Positions 1 to 10,988 are shown, counted from the stretch's first letter. The stretch: DNA of 64,000 nt from Flaccisagitta enflata (GCA_965153355.1 OZ231128.1:17298001-17362000), one strand, 5' to 3'. Notes: a model not told the origin generated them from the letters alone. A program made the numbers and translations.

Positions 1-92
1 TCCCTTTACGTTCATTTGTTTCTCAATTTTAATTCCCCCGTATTTCCAAGTATAGACAACATCTACTGTACCAAGAACGTACAAACCTGTGG

Positions 93-722
93 ACACACCA
101 CTGTGGTTTCAAAAATAATCTGAGTGAAAAATCACATAACAGTGGGTTTCTTTGCATTTTTGTATAGTGTTGGGGTGTGATAACATGTAACTAGCCAGAG
201 TAAAATCATTCATTGAGCGCTTTTTGAGTAATCTTCAAAATGGAAAAAAATTGGAAGCATTTTCAAAGAAGATTCTACTGAGTTGTATTGACTTATTTTT
301 TGACTCAATATTGTTAATCTATGCAAGATCCCTTTCATTTGGTAGTTCGCACTCCATACTTTTGCAGAGAATTGAAATTTTTATTTTTTGAGTCACCTTT
401 ACAAAAAAGTAACGGTGGCTCAAAAAAATGAAAACTTTACTCTAAAACTGAACCATATAGTGTGACCTATCAAATGAAAGGGAATTTTGCATAGATTAAC
501 AATATGAAGTCAAAAGATATGTTAATACAACTCAGTAGAATCTTCATTGAAAATGGGTCCAATTTCTTTCCATTTTGAAGATTACTCAAAAAGCGCTCGG
601 TGGATGATTTTATTTTGGCTAGTTCCATGTCATCACACCCCAACACTTCACAAAAATGCAGAGAAACCCAATGTTATATGATTTTTCAATCAGATTTTCA
701 TTAAAAGCACTGTGACACCAAC
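93..722. mobile_element. Palindromic (foldback) element, ~310-bp arms
   Basis: The left arm (93-405) is the imperfect reverse complement of the right arm (412-722), with the turn near the AAAAAAGTAAC at about 405-412. Both arms carry the same landmarks in mirror order: AGTGTTGGGGTGTGAT, AGCGCTTTTTGAGTAATCTT, and a near-central TTTTTTGAGTCACC. No open frame is present. It looks like a non-autonomous DNA element with very long inverted repeats. A diverged second copy lies at 12515-13145. Confidence 0.8.
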
Positions 723-749
723 CTTCCGTTATACTATCTATATTAACCT

Positions 750-1272
750 ACCTACAGTATGTTTCAACTCGTTTGTAACATTATACGACGGCATAACTCT
801 AGAAGTAATAGAAATGATTTAATTCTGAAAAAAAACTTGTACAGGTAATAGTTTGGCATTTTATGATGATTTATCCCCGTGATTTTTTGGAAAAATCTAA
901 TCCCCTTAACATATCATAAAGTAAAAATAGTGCTTTGAAAAGCAAGTTATAATGTCGTTCAGTGAAAAAAATTGTTTACTTATCTTGCTTTAATTTTTTT
1001 TAAAGATTGAGATTTTCATACCAGATAGGTTTTATATATTAGATATTTTGATGTAGTTTATGAAATGAGAGAGAAAAAATTGTCTATAAATGTAATTTAT
1101 TGAAAAAAAGACAGGAAAATAACCTTTTTTGCATAATTTGACCCAAACTTCCACAGGGTGTGAAAAATATCAAGCTTCGACAGAAAATCCCTGAAAATAG
1201 TTCAATATAAAATGCCAAACTATTACCTATACAAGGCTTTTTTCAGAATTATATCATCTCTATTACTTATAG
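750..1272. mobile_element. Second foldback element, ~60-110-bp arms
   Basis: TTAATTCTGAAAAAA and GGTAATAGTTTGGCATTTTA at about 818-863 recur as reverse complement at 1205-1272. In copy 3 the right arm (about 14589-14716) extends further out and matches the left flank here (GTTTCAACTCGTTTG, GGCATAACTCT). The original arm was therefore about 110 bp and has been trimmed differently in each copy. No coding sequence is seen. The copy at 12425-15950 carries a transposon inserted in the left arm. Confidence 0.7.
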
Positions 1273-1414
1273 TATATTAGCATCTGGAAAAAAACATCAA
1301 CTTTGAATTTGAAAAAAATGCTGCTTATCAACAATAAAAAACTGAAATCACCAATAAACCCATTTTAAAGAGTTAGTTAAACCCTTCAAATTGTGACTAA
1401 TCTGTAGTCTCTAG

Positions 1415-1465
1415 CTCAATCTGTTTATGAGAGGCACTCATCTAAAGTGGATGCTTTTAATCCAG
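1415..1465 (+). pseudogene. Exon-like segment a of unidentified gene, copy 1
   Basis: A 51-base segment sits between TGTAGTCTCTAG and the donor CAG|GTATGA. It can be read as 17 codons in phase 0 (LNLFMRGTHLKWMLLIQ), or in phase 2 giving QSVYERHSSKVDAFNP, which looks more protein-like. Phase 0 joins in frame to the next segment; phase 2 does not. The segment is conserved at 5056-5106 and 14860-14910. No family was recognised. Confidence 0.3.
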
Positions 1466-1558
1466 GTATGAGCTTGATAGTAGTCAGGAAAAAAGTTGAG
1501 GTTAGTCTTTGACTTTTTGACATATTCCAGAGAAACAAGGTTTTCATTTTCTTATTAG

Positions 1559-1609
1559 GATGTTGAGCATCTCCATCGACTGATTGCACCCTTGGACAAA
1601 ATTGATAGG
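1559..1609 (+). pseudogene. Exon-like segment b of unidentified gene, copy 1
   Basis: This segment follows the acceptor TTTTCTTATTAG and is followed by a strong donor, AGG|GTAAGT. Its 51 bases read as exactly 17 codons, DVEHLHRLIAPLDKIDR, with no stop. The same exon is at 5200-5250 (one K-to-T change) and 15004-15054. The splice signals and codon-multiple length make a genuine exon likely, either from a duplicated gene or captured by a mobile block. No family was recognised. Confidence 0.4.
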
Positions 1610-1769
1610 GTAAGTAAATTTGATAATTCTCTTTAATTTGGCGCTACAAAATACTTCACAACAAATTTTTGCGTTATGATTTTTTTAAAGATTTATTTAC
1701 AAAAAATTCAGATTGAATTTTTTTTCGATTTTTTATTATTTTGTGTAGGATCAATAAAGGAGTGTATGT

Positions 1770-2160
1770 ATGTTTGTTTGAGCATGCAAATACAAGAAAA
1801 CATGTTTATGAGCACAGCTGCTCATATGTGAGGGTGTTTTCAAACATTTTAGTTCATTTAGCTCATTTAGCTCAATTTTCTTTTCTGATTTCAAATGCGA
1901 TAAATGAATAAATATTTTGATACATGTTTTTGCAAGCAAATACAAGAAAGTATGTCAGTGAGCAGAGCTGCTCATCTGTGAAGGTGTTTTTAATTATTCT
2001 AGCTCATTTAGCTCATTTAGCTTGCTCTTTTTTCTGATTTTGAATAAGATGAATAAATAAATGGTTTTATTTGAGCCTGCAAATATAAGAAAGCATAGCT
2101 GATTTTCTGGTTGAGTGATTTTGAATATTTTAGCTCATCTAGCTCGTTTCTCTGATTTTC
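1770..2160 (+). repeat. Three degenerate ~150-bp direct repeats with TAGCTCATT clusters
   Basis: The motif series GCAAATACAAGAAA, then GAGCA-AGCTGCTCAT, then GTGTTTT, then repeated TAGCTCATTTAGCTCA, then TTTTCTGATTT, occurs at about 1780, 1930 and 2070. The same three-fold arrangement is in the other two block copies. The last unit ends in the pyrimidine-rich TTTCTCTGATTTTCAG that serves as the acceptor of segment c. Confidence 0.6.
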
Positions 2161-2162
2161 AG

Positions 2163-2257
2163 TTGATCAATACAAATAGAAAAAAATTGCAGTGATTGAA
2201 GACAAAAGTGACCAATGCCTACAACTTTTTTCCTCACGGGGACAGCCGCCATTACTG
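2163..2257 (+). pseudogene. Exon-like segment c, frameshifted copy 1
   Basis: The acceptor is CTCTGATTTTCAG at 2150-2162 and the donor is CTG|GTAATG at 2258. The segment encodes VIEDKSDQCLQLFSSRGQPP in one frame. Compared with copy 3 (15587-15682) it has one A fewer in an A run, so the phase-0 frame coming from segment b hits a TGA here. Copy 2 (5809-5903) has the same change. Copies 1 and 2 therefore look like broken forms of the exon that is open in copy 3. Confidence 0.4.
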
Positions 2258-2277
2258 GTAATGCGAAGACTCATCAA

Positions 2278-2513
2278 TCGCAATATCGTTGTGCACGGGT
2301 GGGCAGGGGCATACAACCCTGGTCCATACTCCCTACCCTCCTCCAGCCTGTGCTTACTCATTCACACAGACGCTTATAACTGCAACATCATACGCATTTT
2401 CTCACCTTCAGACTCAATCATCACGGACAGACCAACAGACTGACAAACCGACTGACGGACGGACCAACGGATGAACAAAGCCTCTTATAGAGTTGCGAGT
2501 CCGTAACTTAAAA
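2278..2513 (-). mobile_element. Hairpin-ended short element (GTTGCG subfamily), reverse
   Basis: It contains GGGTGGGCAGGGGC near one end, a CTGACGGACGGACC core, then CTCTTATAGAG and the terminal hairpin GTTGCGAGTCCGTAAC followed by TTAAAA. This is the reverse of the family seen at 45860-45998. The stem has one G·T pair. The left boundary merges with the end of segment c and is uncertain. In copy 2 the hairpin end has been replaced by other sequence after 6115. Confidence 0.7.
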
Positions 2514-2606
2514 TGCAACGAGAAAGTTAAAACCTAAATGTATTTCCATTACATTATTCCCTATGAACTATACAGAGTGAAAAACATTTTTTCTGCATAT
2601 TTTCAG

Positions 2607-2830
2607 ATGTTATGAAACTGTTTAAATCCAATATTGACTTGCCTTTATTGGATTAAGAGCTTTATGAGCTTAGAGTACAAAAGAAGAGAAATTTGAGAAA
2701 ATAAAGTGAAAAACACTGCTAAACTCTCTTACAGTTAGTATTTAAATTGTCTAATGTTTTGACCAAATCAATTAAATTTTTGTCATTGTTCAATAAGATT
2801 CCTTAATAATGTGCTAAAAAAAAATCATTT
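2607..2830 (+). other. Possible terminal exon and poly(A) signal after segment c
   Basis: TCTGCATATTTTCAG|ATG follows at 2607. Joined in phase 0 to segment c it would add M-L and a TGA stop. AATAAA lies about 90 bases further on (near 2699). Both features are kept in copy 2 (6234 onward). The evidence is signal sequence only. Confidence 0.15.
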
Positions 2831-2918
2831 TTTTGCTCATTTAGCTCATTATGCTCATTTTTCTTCCAATGAAATATAGATTTCTACTTTTATCCACATT
2901 ATTACTTGTCCATTTTAG

Positions 2919-3104
2919 GACAAGAAAATCGCAATTTGGACGTCGAAGGCCCGCCTGAGCCATAGCATTCTGGATTCAAGACCCCTTGAACTACATTTTA
3001 GCATAAGTGGCTCATTGTGCGTCCTTGTGCGTTTTTTTTATATTTATAGGGTAATAAAAGCATGCAAATTAGGTCAAATATGTGATTATAGTAGACTAAT
3101 TTAA
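2919..3104 (+). pseudogene. Exon-like segment d (DKKIAIWTSK...), copy 1
   Basis: After the acceptor TTGTCCATTTTAG the phase-0 frame runs open for 61 codons to TAA at 3102. It begins DKKIAIWTSKARLSHSILDS. A possible donor, AGG|GTAATA, lies near 3050. The same segment is at 6545 in copy 2; copy 3 ends before this point. No family was recognised. Confidence 0.3.
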
Positions 3105-3347
3105 TAGGCCTATTCACTGAATCGCGAAAGAAAATCTTGAAAATGGCCCTGTCAAGTCTCATTCCACTAAAGCACGACGTCGTGCTTCAGTGAAAATGGC
3201 ATTCGTGATTCAGAGGATTGATACCTAACCTCTATTCGTGCATTAGTGGATTGATACTTAACCTCCATTTGCGATTCAGTGAGACATAAAGTCATCCTTG
3301 TCTGCTCTCCCTATAGGTTGAAGCATTTTTAGTCAGTGGACGAACAA

Positions 3348-3483
<136 letters not shown>

Positions 3484-3630
3484 TATGTGTGTGTGTTTGT
3501 TTTTACCGCAGGAGGTTAAATTTTGGCTTTTTTAGGCACCCTAGCCAAGGAGCTGCCCAACTGGTGTGGTCATGCTTTATGGGGCCTTTGAATCCATTGA
3601 AGAGAGAAAGACAGTAAAAAAGAAAGGAAG

Positions 3631-3634
3631 CAAA

Positions 3635-3695
<61 letters not shown>

Positions 3696-3696
3696 G

Positions 3697-3743
<47 letters not shown>

Positions 3744-3779
3744 AGGAAATTAAAAAAGAAAACGAAAAACAAAGAAAAA

Positions 3780-3843
<64 letters not shown>

Positions 3844-3897
3844 AAAAACGAAAGATAGAAAGAGAGAAAAAACAAAAGATAGAAAGAAAGAAAGTTT
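3631..3897. repeat. (GAAA)n tetranucleotide repeat
   Basis: A purine-only tract of AAAG units with a few interruptions near 3745-3780 and 3845-3880. The long open frames across it are repeat artefacts. Confidence 0.97.
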
Positions 3898-4125
3898 GGG
3901 ATGGACGGATGGATGGTGAAAAAGTCTCTTAGAATGGCATTGTTCAATTGAATACAAGGATTTCAAGGTTGGTGCTGTAAGTGTTTAATATTTATCTCTT
4001 CCTCATCCTTTTTAAAATTAATCCTTCATGACTGTAGCCAATCTCTTATTTCTTCAATGGGACTCAAACAAACAGGGTCTCCTTGCTGCATTTAGAAACA
4101 ATCAAGGATGTGGGCATTTGGTGAA
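3898..4125. other. No gene seen between two repeats
   Basis: Unique-looking AT-rich sequence. A short GGATGGACGGATGG stretch at the start resembles the tetranucleotide core of the short elements. Confidence 0.5.
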
Positions 4126-4260
4126 AACAAGGCCAAGTAGGCCAACACATGCGATGAGTGGATTGTCGAACAACAGCAAGCAGCCAACCAAACTGGGACT
4201 GACCGACCAACCAACCAACAGACACAGCCAATTATAGAGGTGCTTTGTCGCACCTAAAAA
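4126..4260 (-). mobile_element. Hairpin-ended short element (AGGTGC subfamily), reverse
   Basis: It runs from AACAAGGCCAAGTAGGCC to GGTGCTTTGTCGCACCTAAAAA, with a GACCGACCAACC core before ATTATAGAG. The terminal stem AGGTGC/GCACCT is perfect. A sister copy in the other orientation lies at 41946-42072 at the centre of a palindrome. Confidence 0.8.
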
Positions 4261-4458
4261 CTCAACAGCTTCTTTCACATTTTTCTGCTGAATGTTCAAC
4301 ACGAAATTCAGTACAATAACCGAAGTCAAGGGACTAAATTAACTTTATATGGCCGGACATACCATGTACACTTGCTGCAGACACGCTGACTTATACCTTG
4401 CCGTGTGTTGGTCGTTAGGTCGGCTGATCCAGCAACATGCACCGAACGAAGTATGAAC

Positions 4459-6923
4459 GATTTAATTCTGAAAAAAAACTTGTACAGGTAATAGTTTGGC
4501 ATTTTATGATGATTTATCCCCGTGATTTTGGAAAAATCTAATCCCCTTAACATATCATAAAGTAAAAATAGTGCTTTGAAAAGCAAGTTATAATGTCGTT
4601 CAGTGAAAAAAATTGTTTACTTATCTTGCTTTAATTTTTTTTAAAGATTGAGATTTTCATACCAGATAGGTTTTATATATTAGATATTTTGATGTAGTTT
4701 ATGAAATGAGAGAGAAAAAATTGTCTATAAATGTAATTTATTGAAAAAAAGACAGGAAAATAACCTTTTTTGCATAATTTGACCCAAACTTCCACAGGGT
4801 GTGAAAAATATCAAGCTTCGACAGAAAATCCCTGAAAATAGTTCAGTATAAAATGCCAAACTATTACCTATACAAGGCTTTTTTCAGAATTATATCATCT
4901 CTATTACTTATAGTATATTAGCATCTGGAAAAAAACATCAACTTTGAATTTGAAAAAAATGCTGCTTATCAACAATAAAAAACTGAAATCACCAATAAAC
5001 CCATTTTAAAGAGTTAGTTAAACCCTTCAAATTGTGACTAATCTGTAGTCTCTAGCTCAATCTGTTTATGAGAGGCACTCATCTAAAGTGGATGCTTTTA
5101 ATCCAGGTATGAGCTTGATAGTAGTCAGGAAAAAAGTTGAGGTTAGTCTTTGACTTTTTGACATATTCCAGAGAAACAAGGTTTTCATTTTCTTATTAGG
5201 ATGTTGAGCATCTCCATCGACTGATTGCACCCTTGGACACAATTGATAGGGTAAGTAAATTTGATAATTCTCTTTAATTTGGCGCCAAGCAAAATACTCT
5301 ACAACAAATATTTTTTGCGTTATGATTTTTTTAAAGATTTATTTACAAAAAATTCAGATTGAATTTTTTTTCGATTTTTTATTATTTTGTGTAGGATCAA
5401 TAAAGGAGTGTATTTATGTTTGTTTGAGCATGCAAATACAAGAAAACATGTTTATGAGCACAGCTGCTCATATGTGAGGGTGTTTTCAAACATTTTAGTT
5501 CATTTAGCTCATTTAGCTCAATTTTCTTTTCTGATTTCAAATGCGATAAATGAATAAATATTTTGATACATGTTTTTGCAAGCAAATACAAGAAAGTATG
5601 TCAGTGAGCAGAGCTGCTCATCTGTGAAGGTGTTTTTAATTATTCTAGCTCATTTAGCTCATTTAGCTTGCTCTTTTTTCTGATTTTGAATAAGATGAAT
5701 AAATAAATGGTTTTATTTGAGCCTGCAAATATAAGAAAGCATAGCTGATTTTCTGGTTGAGTGATTTTGAATATTTTAGCTCATCTAGCTCGTTTCTCTG
5801 ATTTTCAGTTGATCAATACAAATAGAAAAAAATTGCAGTGATTGAAGACAAAAGTGACCAATGCCTACAACTTTTTTCCTCACGGGGACAGCCGCCATTA
5901 CTGGTAATGCGAAGACTCATCAATCGCAATATCGTTGTGCACGGGTGGGCAGGGGCATACAACCCTGGTCCATACTCCCTACCCTCCTCCAGCCTGTGCT
6001 TACTCATTCACACAGACGCTTATAACTGCAACATCATACGCATTTTCTCACCTTCAGACTCAATCATCATGGACAGACCAACAGACTGACAAACCGACTG
6101 ACAGACGGACCAACGCACTGTGGGCTGCATTGTGCGCTAGGTGGCTCATTGGGGATTAACATTACATCTTTTCCATTACATTGTTCCTTATGAAATATAC
6201 AGAGTGAAACACATTTTTCTGCATATTTTCAGATGTTATGAAACTGTTTAAATCCAATATTGACTCATTTCTATTGGATTAAGAGCTTTATGAGCTTAGA
6301 GTACAAAAGAAGAGAAATTTGAGAAAATAAAGTGAAAAACACTGCTAAACTCTCTTACAGTTAGTATTCAAATTGTCTAATGTTTTGACCAAATCAATTA
6401 AATTTTTGTCATTGTTCAATAAGATTCCTTAATAATGTGCTAAAAAAAAATCATTTTTTTGCTCATTTAGCTCATTATGCTCATTTTTCTTCCAATGAAA
6501 TATAGATTTCTACTTTTATCCACATTATTACTTGTCCATTTTAGGACAAGAAAATCGCAATTTGGACGTCGAAGGCCCGCCTGAGCCATAGCATTCTGGA
6601 TTCAAGACCCCTTGAACTACATTTTAGCATAAGTGGCTCATTGTGCGTCCTTGTGCGTTTTTTTTATATTTATAGGGTAATAAAAGCATGCAAATTAGGT
6701 CAAATATGTGATTATAGTAGACTAATTTAATAGGCCTATTCACTGAATCGCGAAAGAAAATCTTGAAAATGGCCCTGTCAAGTCTCATTCCACTAAAGCA
6801 CGACGTCGTGCTTCAGTGAAAATGGCATTCGTGATTCAGAGGATTGATACCTAACCTCTGTTCGTGCATTAGTGGATTGATACTTAACCTCCATTTGCGA
6901 TTCAGTGAGACATAAAGTCATCC
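4459..6923 (+). repeat. Large repeated block, copy 2
   Basis: Near-identical to 816-3297. It lacks the first 815 bases of copy 1, including the long palindrome. Differences include a changed stretch at 6109-6175 (the hairpin end of the short element is lost there) and a few substitutions and indels near 5280-5310. Exon-like segments lie at 5056-5106, 5200-5250, 5809-5903 (frameshifted) and 6545 onward. Confidence 0.95.
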
Positions 6924-6924
6924 C

Positions 6925-7266
6925 GCGAATGAGGAGTTCAGTTTCAATCACTTTAATGGAGATGGCTTTTCATTTAAGTTTCGTGTGGTGAGTAAAAGAG
7001 TAAGTAACCAACTCGGGTCGGAATTCATTATCGGGAGAAGAACAGGTTTCGCAATTTGGGACCTTAATGGGTTGGGTAATGATGCCGCTTTTATCCCTGA
7101 TAGAATATCGAAAGTAAGTTACATCTTTGAATTGAATCGATCTTTTCAAAATTTGCAACTTGTTGATGCAATGCTAACCCCGGGTAAAATGGAAAGAGGG
7201 TGCAATAGGGCTTCATGGCGTCAGTTTGATAAAATTTTCTTGAGCTTTACTCTAAATTGTTTATAG
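6925..7266 (+). other. Open reading frame fragment of unknown identity
   Basis: The frame from 6925 is open for 113 codons to TAG and begins exactly where block copy 2 stops. The predicted peptide has ordinary amino-acid composition (for example FSFNHFNGDGFSFKFR near the start). A donor-like GTG|GTGAGT lies near 6984. It could be an exon fragment cut by the duplication junction or a chance frame. No domain was recognised. Confidence 0.2.
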
Positions 7267-8145
7267 AGCTTTATTGATGTAGGTTGAAACCGAGCTAGAC
7301 ACAGCTCACGTTGTAAATAGAAAGAAAAAATCGAGTAACCGATCCTTACACCAATCTCAGAAAACCCCCCCCCCTTTTTTTTCAAACCTCAATCTGCTTT
7401 TCAGTAAATGGATTTCCTGAGAAAGAAATTTCTGAGAAACGAATTTCTGAGAAACGAATTTCTGAGAAACGAGTTAGCGCTGTATTGAAAAGAATGATAA
7501 AATCCAGGACGTAGGCGGCGATATCAGCGGGGCTTAAAAAGCTCGCTCGAAAAACATTTTAAGCACTTGGACTAAAGTGAGGACGCTGAATAAAACTGTG
7601 GAAATCATAAGTATTCAGCATTACTCGTTTTGATGTTTTAAACACTTTTTTTAATAAAAAAGTGAGAAAAAAAGGCAACACTTATTCTACGACTTCTTTC
7701 TAAAACTCATCTCCACTGAAATTTTCTCAAAGTCAGAGTAAACTCTCCAATGTATCATTGCGCGTTGAGAAAGAGAGACAGACTGGCTAAAACCAACAAA
7801 ACAATGGACGGACCGATACACAGATGTGCAGACAGTTCATCACTTTTGTTTTTCGCTTACGATCCAAAGCAGATTTTCAAGCCCAATCCATCAGTGCCGC
7901 TGCCGGAATTGTAGAAGCAATATTTTACACGCAGTTGAATTTGATTTTAGAGCAAAATTGTAACTGTTCCACGCAACAAGCGATAGTTATCCAAGCCCCA
8001 CAGGACCGACTACGGAGTTTTGAAGCATTTATAAAACTTGGAATTGTTTAATCAGTTTTGATTTTTGAATAAGCTCGTCAAAGACTTTTTTTGAACGGGT
8101 GTTCTTTAGCATTTCAGTCGGTGTTTCTAATTCCAAGCAAATATT
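7267..8145. other. No gene seen; short 15-bp repeat at 7419-7472
   Basis: The sequence is AT-rich. A unit close to GAATTTCTGAGAAAC is repeated three to four times at 7419-7472. A 75-codon frame at 7824-8051 has no recognisable domain and is not called. Confidence 0.5.
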
Positions 8146-8215
8146 TTTAATCGCGCGCTACGCAACTATGTCTGTTGGTCGGTAGATTGGTCAGTCCGTC
8201 CGTCTGCGTTAGCTA
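8146..8215 (+). mobile_element. Fragment of hairpin-ended short element
   Basis: TTTTTAATCGCGCGCTACGC followed by AACTATGTCTGTTGGTCGG and a GTCCGTCCGTC core. Only the hairpin-side half is present. Confidence 0.5.
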
Positions 8216-8385
8216 TTTTCGCCCTTCTATGTCGTTTTAAGTCATGTTAAGTCATTTTACATTTTGACTTTTTGTCTTATAGTCTTGACGACCGCACGCG
8301 ACATAGAGGTGTTGGCCTTATTTCTGTTTGAGTTACAATCTATGCCTGCTTCTATACATCATTTTCTTGATTTTTAACTCATTTT

Positions 8386-8566
8386 TCAGTCGCGTGCTAC
8401 TTGACTCTACGCCCCGCTTTGTCGGTCCGTCCGCCGGTCCGTCCGTCGGTCTGTCCATCGGTCCGTCCGTCCGTCCGTCACACTTTACTTTTTCGGCGTT
8501 AATGGGGGTTTTGGCCCTGCCCAAATGTTCCACTGACCGGAGTAGCCGTGTATCCGGCCTTGTTTC
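8386..8566 (+). mobile_element. Hairpin-ended short element (AGTCGCG subfamily)
   Basis: Begins CAGTCGCGTGCTACTTGACT, then CTACGCCCCGCTTTGTC, a (GGTCCGTC)n core, CACTTTACTTTTTCGGCGTT, and ends GTGTATCCGGCCTTGTTT. The terminal stem is partly decayed. Confidence 0.8.
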
Positions 8567-8696
8567 AGTATTCGATTCTTTTCTTAATATTTTAGAGGGG
8601 CTGATTACAGGAAATGTAGTATCTCATCAAAATTCTACTTCTATTGATTTGAAGAGTCATGGAACCTTACCTTTTTTGGCACATGGGGGATTTTGG

Positions 8697-9052
8697 CCTT
8701 TTTGGGTAGCGGCCCAAAGGAGCTGATGACCCATGCTTCCACTCAATGGGAAAATTTTCTCCTCCTCCTTCTCCTTCTCCTCACCATCCCCCCTCCCTCG
8801 AATTTAAAGCTCCTGGCCTCAAGGCTCAAATCCGAGCCTTGTGGCTCTTGTCCCGGTCTTAAGGCTCAAATCCCAACCCTGAGACTCAAATCTCAGCTCT
8901 GAAACTCAAGTTTCAGTTATTAGGCTCAAATCCCAGCTTTGAGCCCAAAATCCTCGCCATAATTAAAGCCTCTATGCTCAAACTCAAGCCAAGCATAGGT
9001 CATTGGTACCTTTCAGGCTGCTGCCTCTCTTGGTCTCACTTCCACATCCTTA
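8697..9052 (+). mobile_element. Type B element: GC-rich ends around ~20-bp 'GGCTCAAATC' repeats
   Basis: The left end GGGTAGCGGCCCAAAGGAGC is followed by GATGACCCATGCTT, a CTCCTTCTCC tract, then about ten degenerate units like AAGGCTCAAATCCCAGCCTT. The right end holds AGCATAGGTCATTGG and GGCTGCTGCC, roughly the inverse of the left end. It is directly followed by TTGGCCTACCTGGCCTTGTTT (9049-9075), the GGCC end of an AGGTGC-subfamily short element, so the two are nested or fused. Confidence 0.7.
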
Positions 9053-9079
9053 TTGGCCTACCTGGCCTTGTTTCGTATA

Positions 9080-9654
9080 TAAAGGGCACTAGTTTTTGCA
9101 AACACATTGCCCATTATAGTTTTGTATTTTCCATTTTAAGCAAAACTTTGCTTCTGTCCCTTCTAAACCGTTTGAGATATAAACCTGGAATAGATCTAAA
9201 TTGAAAAAAAGAAAAAAAAAAAAGAAAATCTTTTAAGATAATATGATTAAAAGCAGTTGACACTGTTTTTGTGTCAATTATAGCAACTTTTTGTTCATCG
9301 AAGTAGTAACCAAACTTACTAATCCACAAAAGAATTGTATTCCATTGAGTTTTGCCACACTATCTTTAAAACCGCGGTATCACTCTCTCTTTCTCGTTCA
9401 CCCGCGTCCTCGCATTCCTTTGTAAGAATATGACCATCCGTTCGTGTATCTGTCTGTTCATCCATCAGTCTGTCCATTCCTCTCTAAAGCTCGCCGTTGG
9501 ACCATCCATTTATCTGTTGCTTCATTTGTTGGTTTGTCTGTCTATCTGTCCATTGGTCCATCTATCCGCCTGGCTGTACAAGACCTTAAGTAGTAGATTT
9601 TTTTCTCAAAAGTTTGATACTGCTAAACTAGATTGTCTTATGATTTACATTAAC
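9080..9654. other. No gene seen; degenerate GTCTGTCC-rich stretch
   Basis: AT-rich sequence, then at about 9430-9590 a degenerate run of CATCCGTTCGT and CTGTCTGTCC motifs resembling decayed tetranucleotide cores. Confidence 0.5.
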
Positions 9655-10552
9655 TTTTTAGTGGCTTGCTGCGTGACTCTAAAGCCTGCTTTGTCCATTG
9701 GTTGGTTGGTCAGTTGGTTGGTCAGATGGTCGATTGGTCGGTCAGTCAGTTTGTTAGTCCCCTTTTGGGCAGCGGCCCCAAAGGGGCCAATGACCTATGC
9801 TTTCACACATAGGGGAAATTTCCGTCCACCCCCTTTGAAGCTCATATCCTAGCCTTGAGGCTCAAATCCCAACCTTGAGGCCCAAATCCCAACCTTGAGG
9901 CTCAAATCCCAGCCTCGACGCTCAAATCCCAACCTCCAGGCTCAAATTCCTGCCTAGAGGCTCAAATTCCTGCCTAGAGGCTCAAATCCCAGCCTCGAGG
10001 CTCAAATCCCAGCCTCGAGGCTCAAATCCCAGCCTCGAAGCTCACATCCCAGCCTTGAGGCTCATATCCCAACCTTGAGCTTCAAATTCCAGCCTGGAGG
10101 CTCAAATCCCAGCATCTTGGCTTAAATCTCAACCTCGAGGCTCAAACACAGCCTCAGGGCTCAAATCGCAGTCTGATGGCTCAAATCACAGCCTTGAGAC
10201 TCAAATCACAGCCTTGAGACTCAAATCACAGCCTCGAGACTCAAATCACAGCCTCAAGACTCAAATCCCATCATTGATGCTCAAATTCAAGCCTAGAGCC
10301 TTGAAACTTACTGAGCATAGGTCATCGGCCCCTTCAGGGCCGCTGCCCCTCTCGCCATCACACATCAACATATACTCACATAGGGGCAACTGGTACTGCT
10401 GACCATTTAACGCTTTTGCGACTATTTACTTTTTTGGCGTTTTTGAGCAATTTGAGCTCAATGCTCCTGCCCAAATACCTTAGTGACCTTCCCTATCACT
10501 GCTACTACCCACCCGCACGTGACTAGGGTAGTCGTGTATCCGGCCTTGTTAT
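9655..10552 (+). mobile_element. Short element interrupted by a full type B block
   Basis: The hairpin side (TTTTTAGTGGCTTGCTGCG..., GGTTGGTCAG core) ends at about 9760. A type B block follows: GGGCAGCGGCCCCAAAGGGG, ACCTATGCTTTCACACATAG, about 20 units of CTCAAATCCCAGCCTCGAGG, then AGCATAGGTCATCGGCCCCT, ending ACGCTTTTGCGACTAT at about 10430. After that the short element resumes (ACTTTTTTGGCGTTT to GTGTATCCGGCCTTGTT). The type B block therefore sits inside the short element. Confidence 0.75.
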
Positions 10553-10746
10553 TTTATAGGCTTCTTTTTTCATACAGGAAACAATCTATAAACGGTTTTG
10601 AAGACAAAATTTTTGGTTTGTCAAGCTTTCTGAGAAAAAGATGAATTCTCATGCTCCTCCTTATACCCCTTTGGAGGTAAGAATAAAGAGTGATTCGAGG
10701 CAAGGGTATGGGCAAATTGATTCAAAGCTTATTAGCATCAGCATAT

Positions 10747-10988
10747 TTTTTAGTCGCGTGCTACGTGACTCTACACCCCGCTTTGTCGGTCCGTCGGTCC
10801 GTCGGTCCGTCGGTCCGTCGGACCGTCGGTCCGTCGGTCCGTCGGTCCGTCGGTCCGTCACACTTTACTTTTTCGGCGTTTATGGGGTTTTTGGCTATAC
10901 CGCTCCTGCCCAAATGCTCCACTGACCTCAAATATGGCCCCTGCCCACCCGCACGCGACTGGGGTAGCCGTGTATCCGGCCTTGTTTT
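10747..10988 (+). mobile_element. Hairpin-ended short element (AGTCGCG subfamily), complete
   Basis: TTTTTTAGTCGCGTGCTACG, then ACTCTACACCCCGC, a clean GGTCCGTC array (10787-10857), CACTTTACTTTTTCGGCG, CCTGCCCACCCGCACGCGAC and the end GTGTATCCGGCCTTGTTTTT. About 240 bp; a good reference copy for the subfamily. Confidence 0.88.

Larger units (their letters stand above)
1..3297 (+). repeat. Large repeated block, copy 1 (continues left of window)
   Basis: Positions 816-3297 match 4459-6923 almost base for base, and 1 to about 2540 matches 12425-15950 once the 979-bp insertion in that copy is removed. The shared right edge with copy 2 is exact: both read ...ATAAAGTCATCC and then diverge at 3298 and 6924. 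The block holds two foldback repeats, three to four exon-like segments and one hairpin-ended short element. High identity suggests recent duplication. The left end is outside the window. Confidence 0.9.

Noticed and set aside
7824-8051. 75-codon frame with CNCSTQQAIVIQAPQ as an upstream dispanin exon
   Set aside because: The Gln/Val-rich end looks suggestive, but there is no donor site at a suitable position and the phase cannot be shown to fit.
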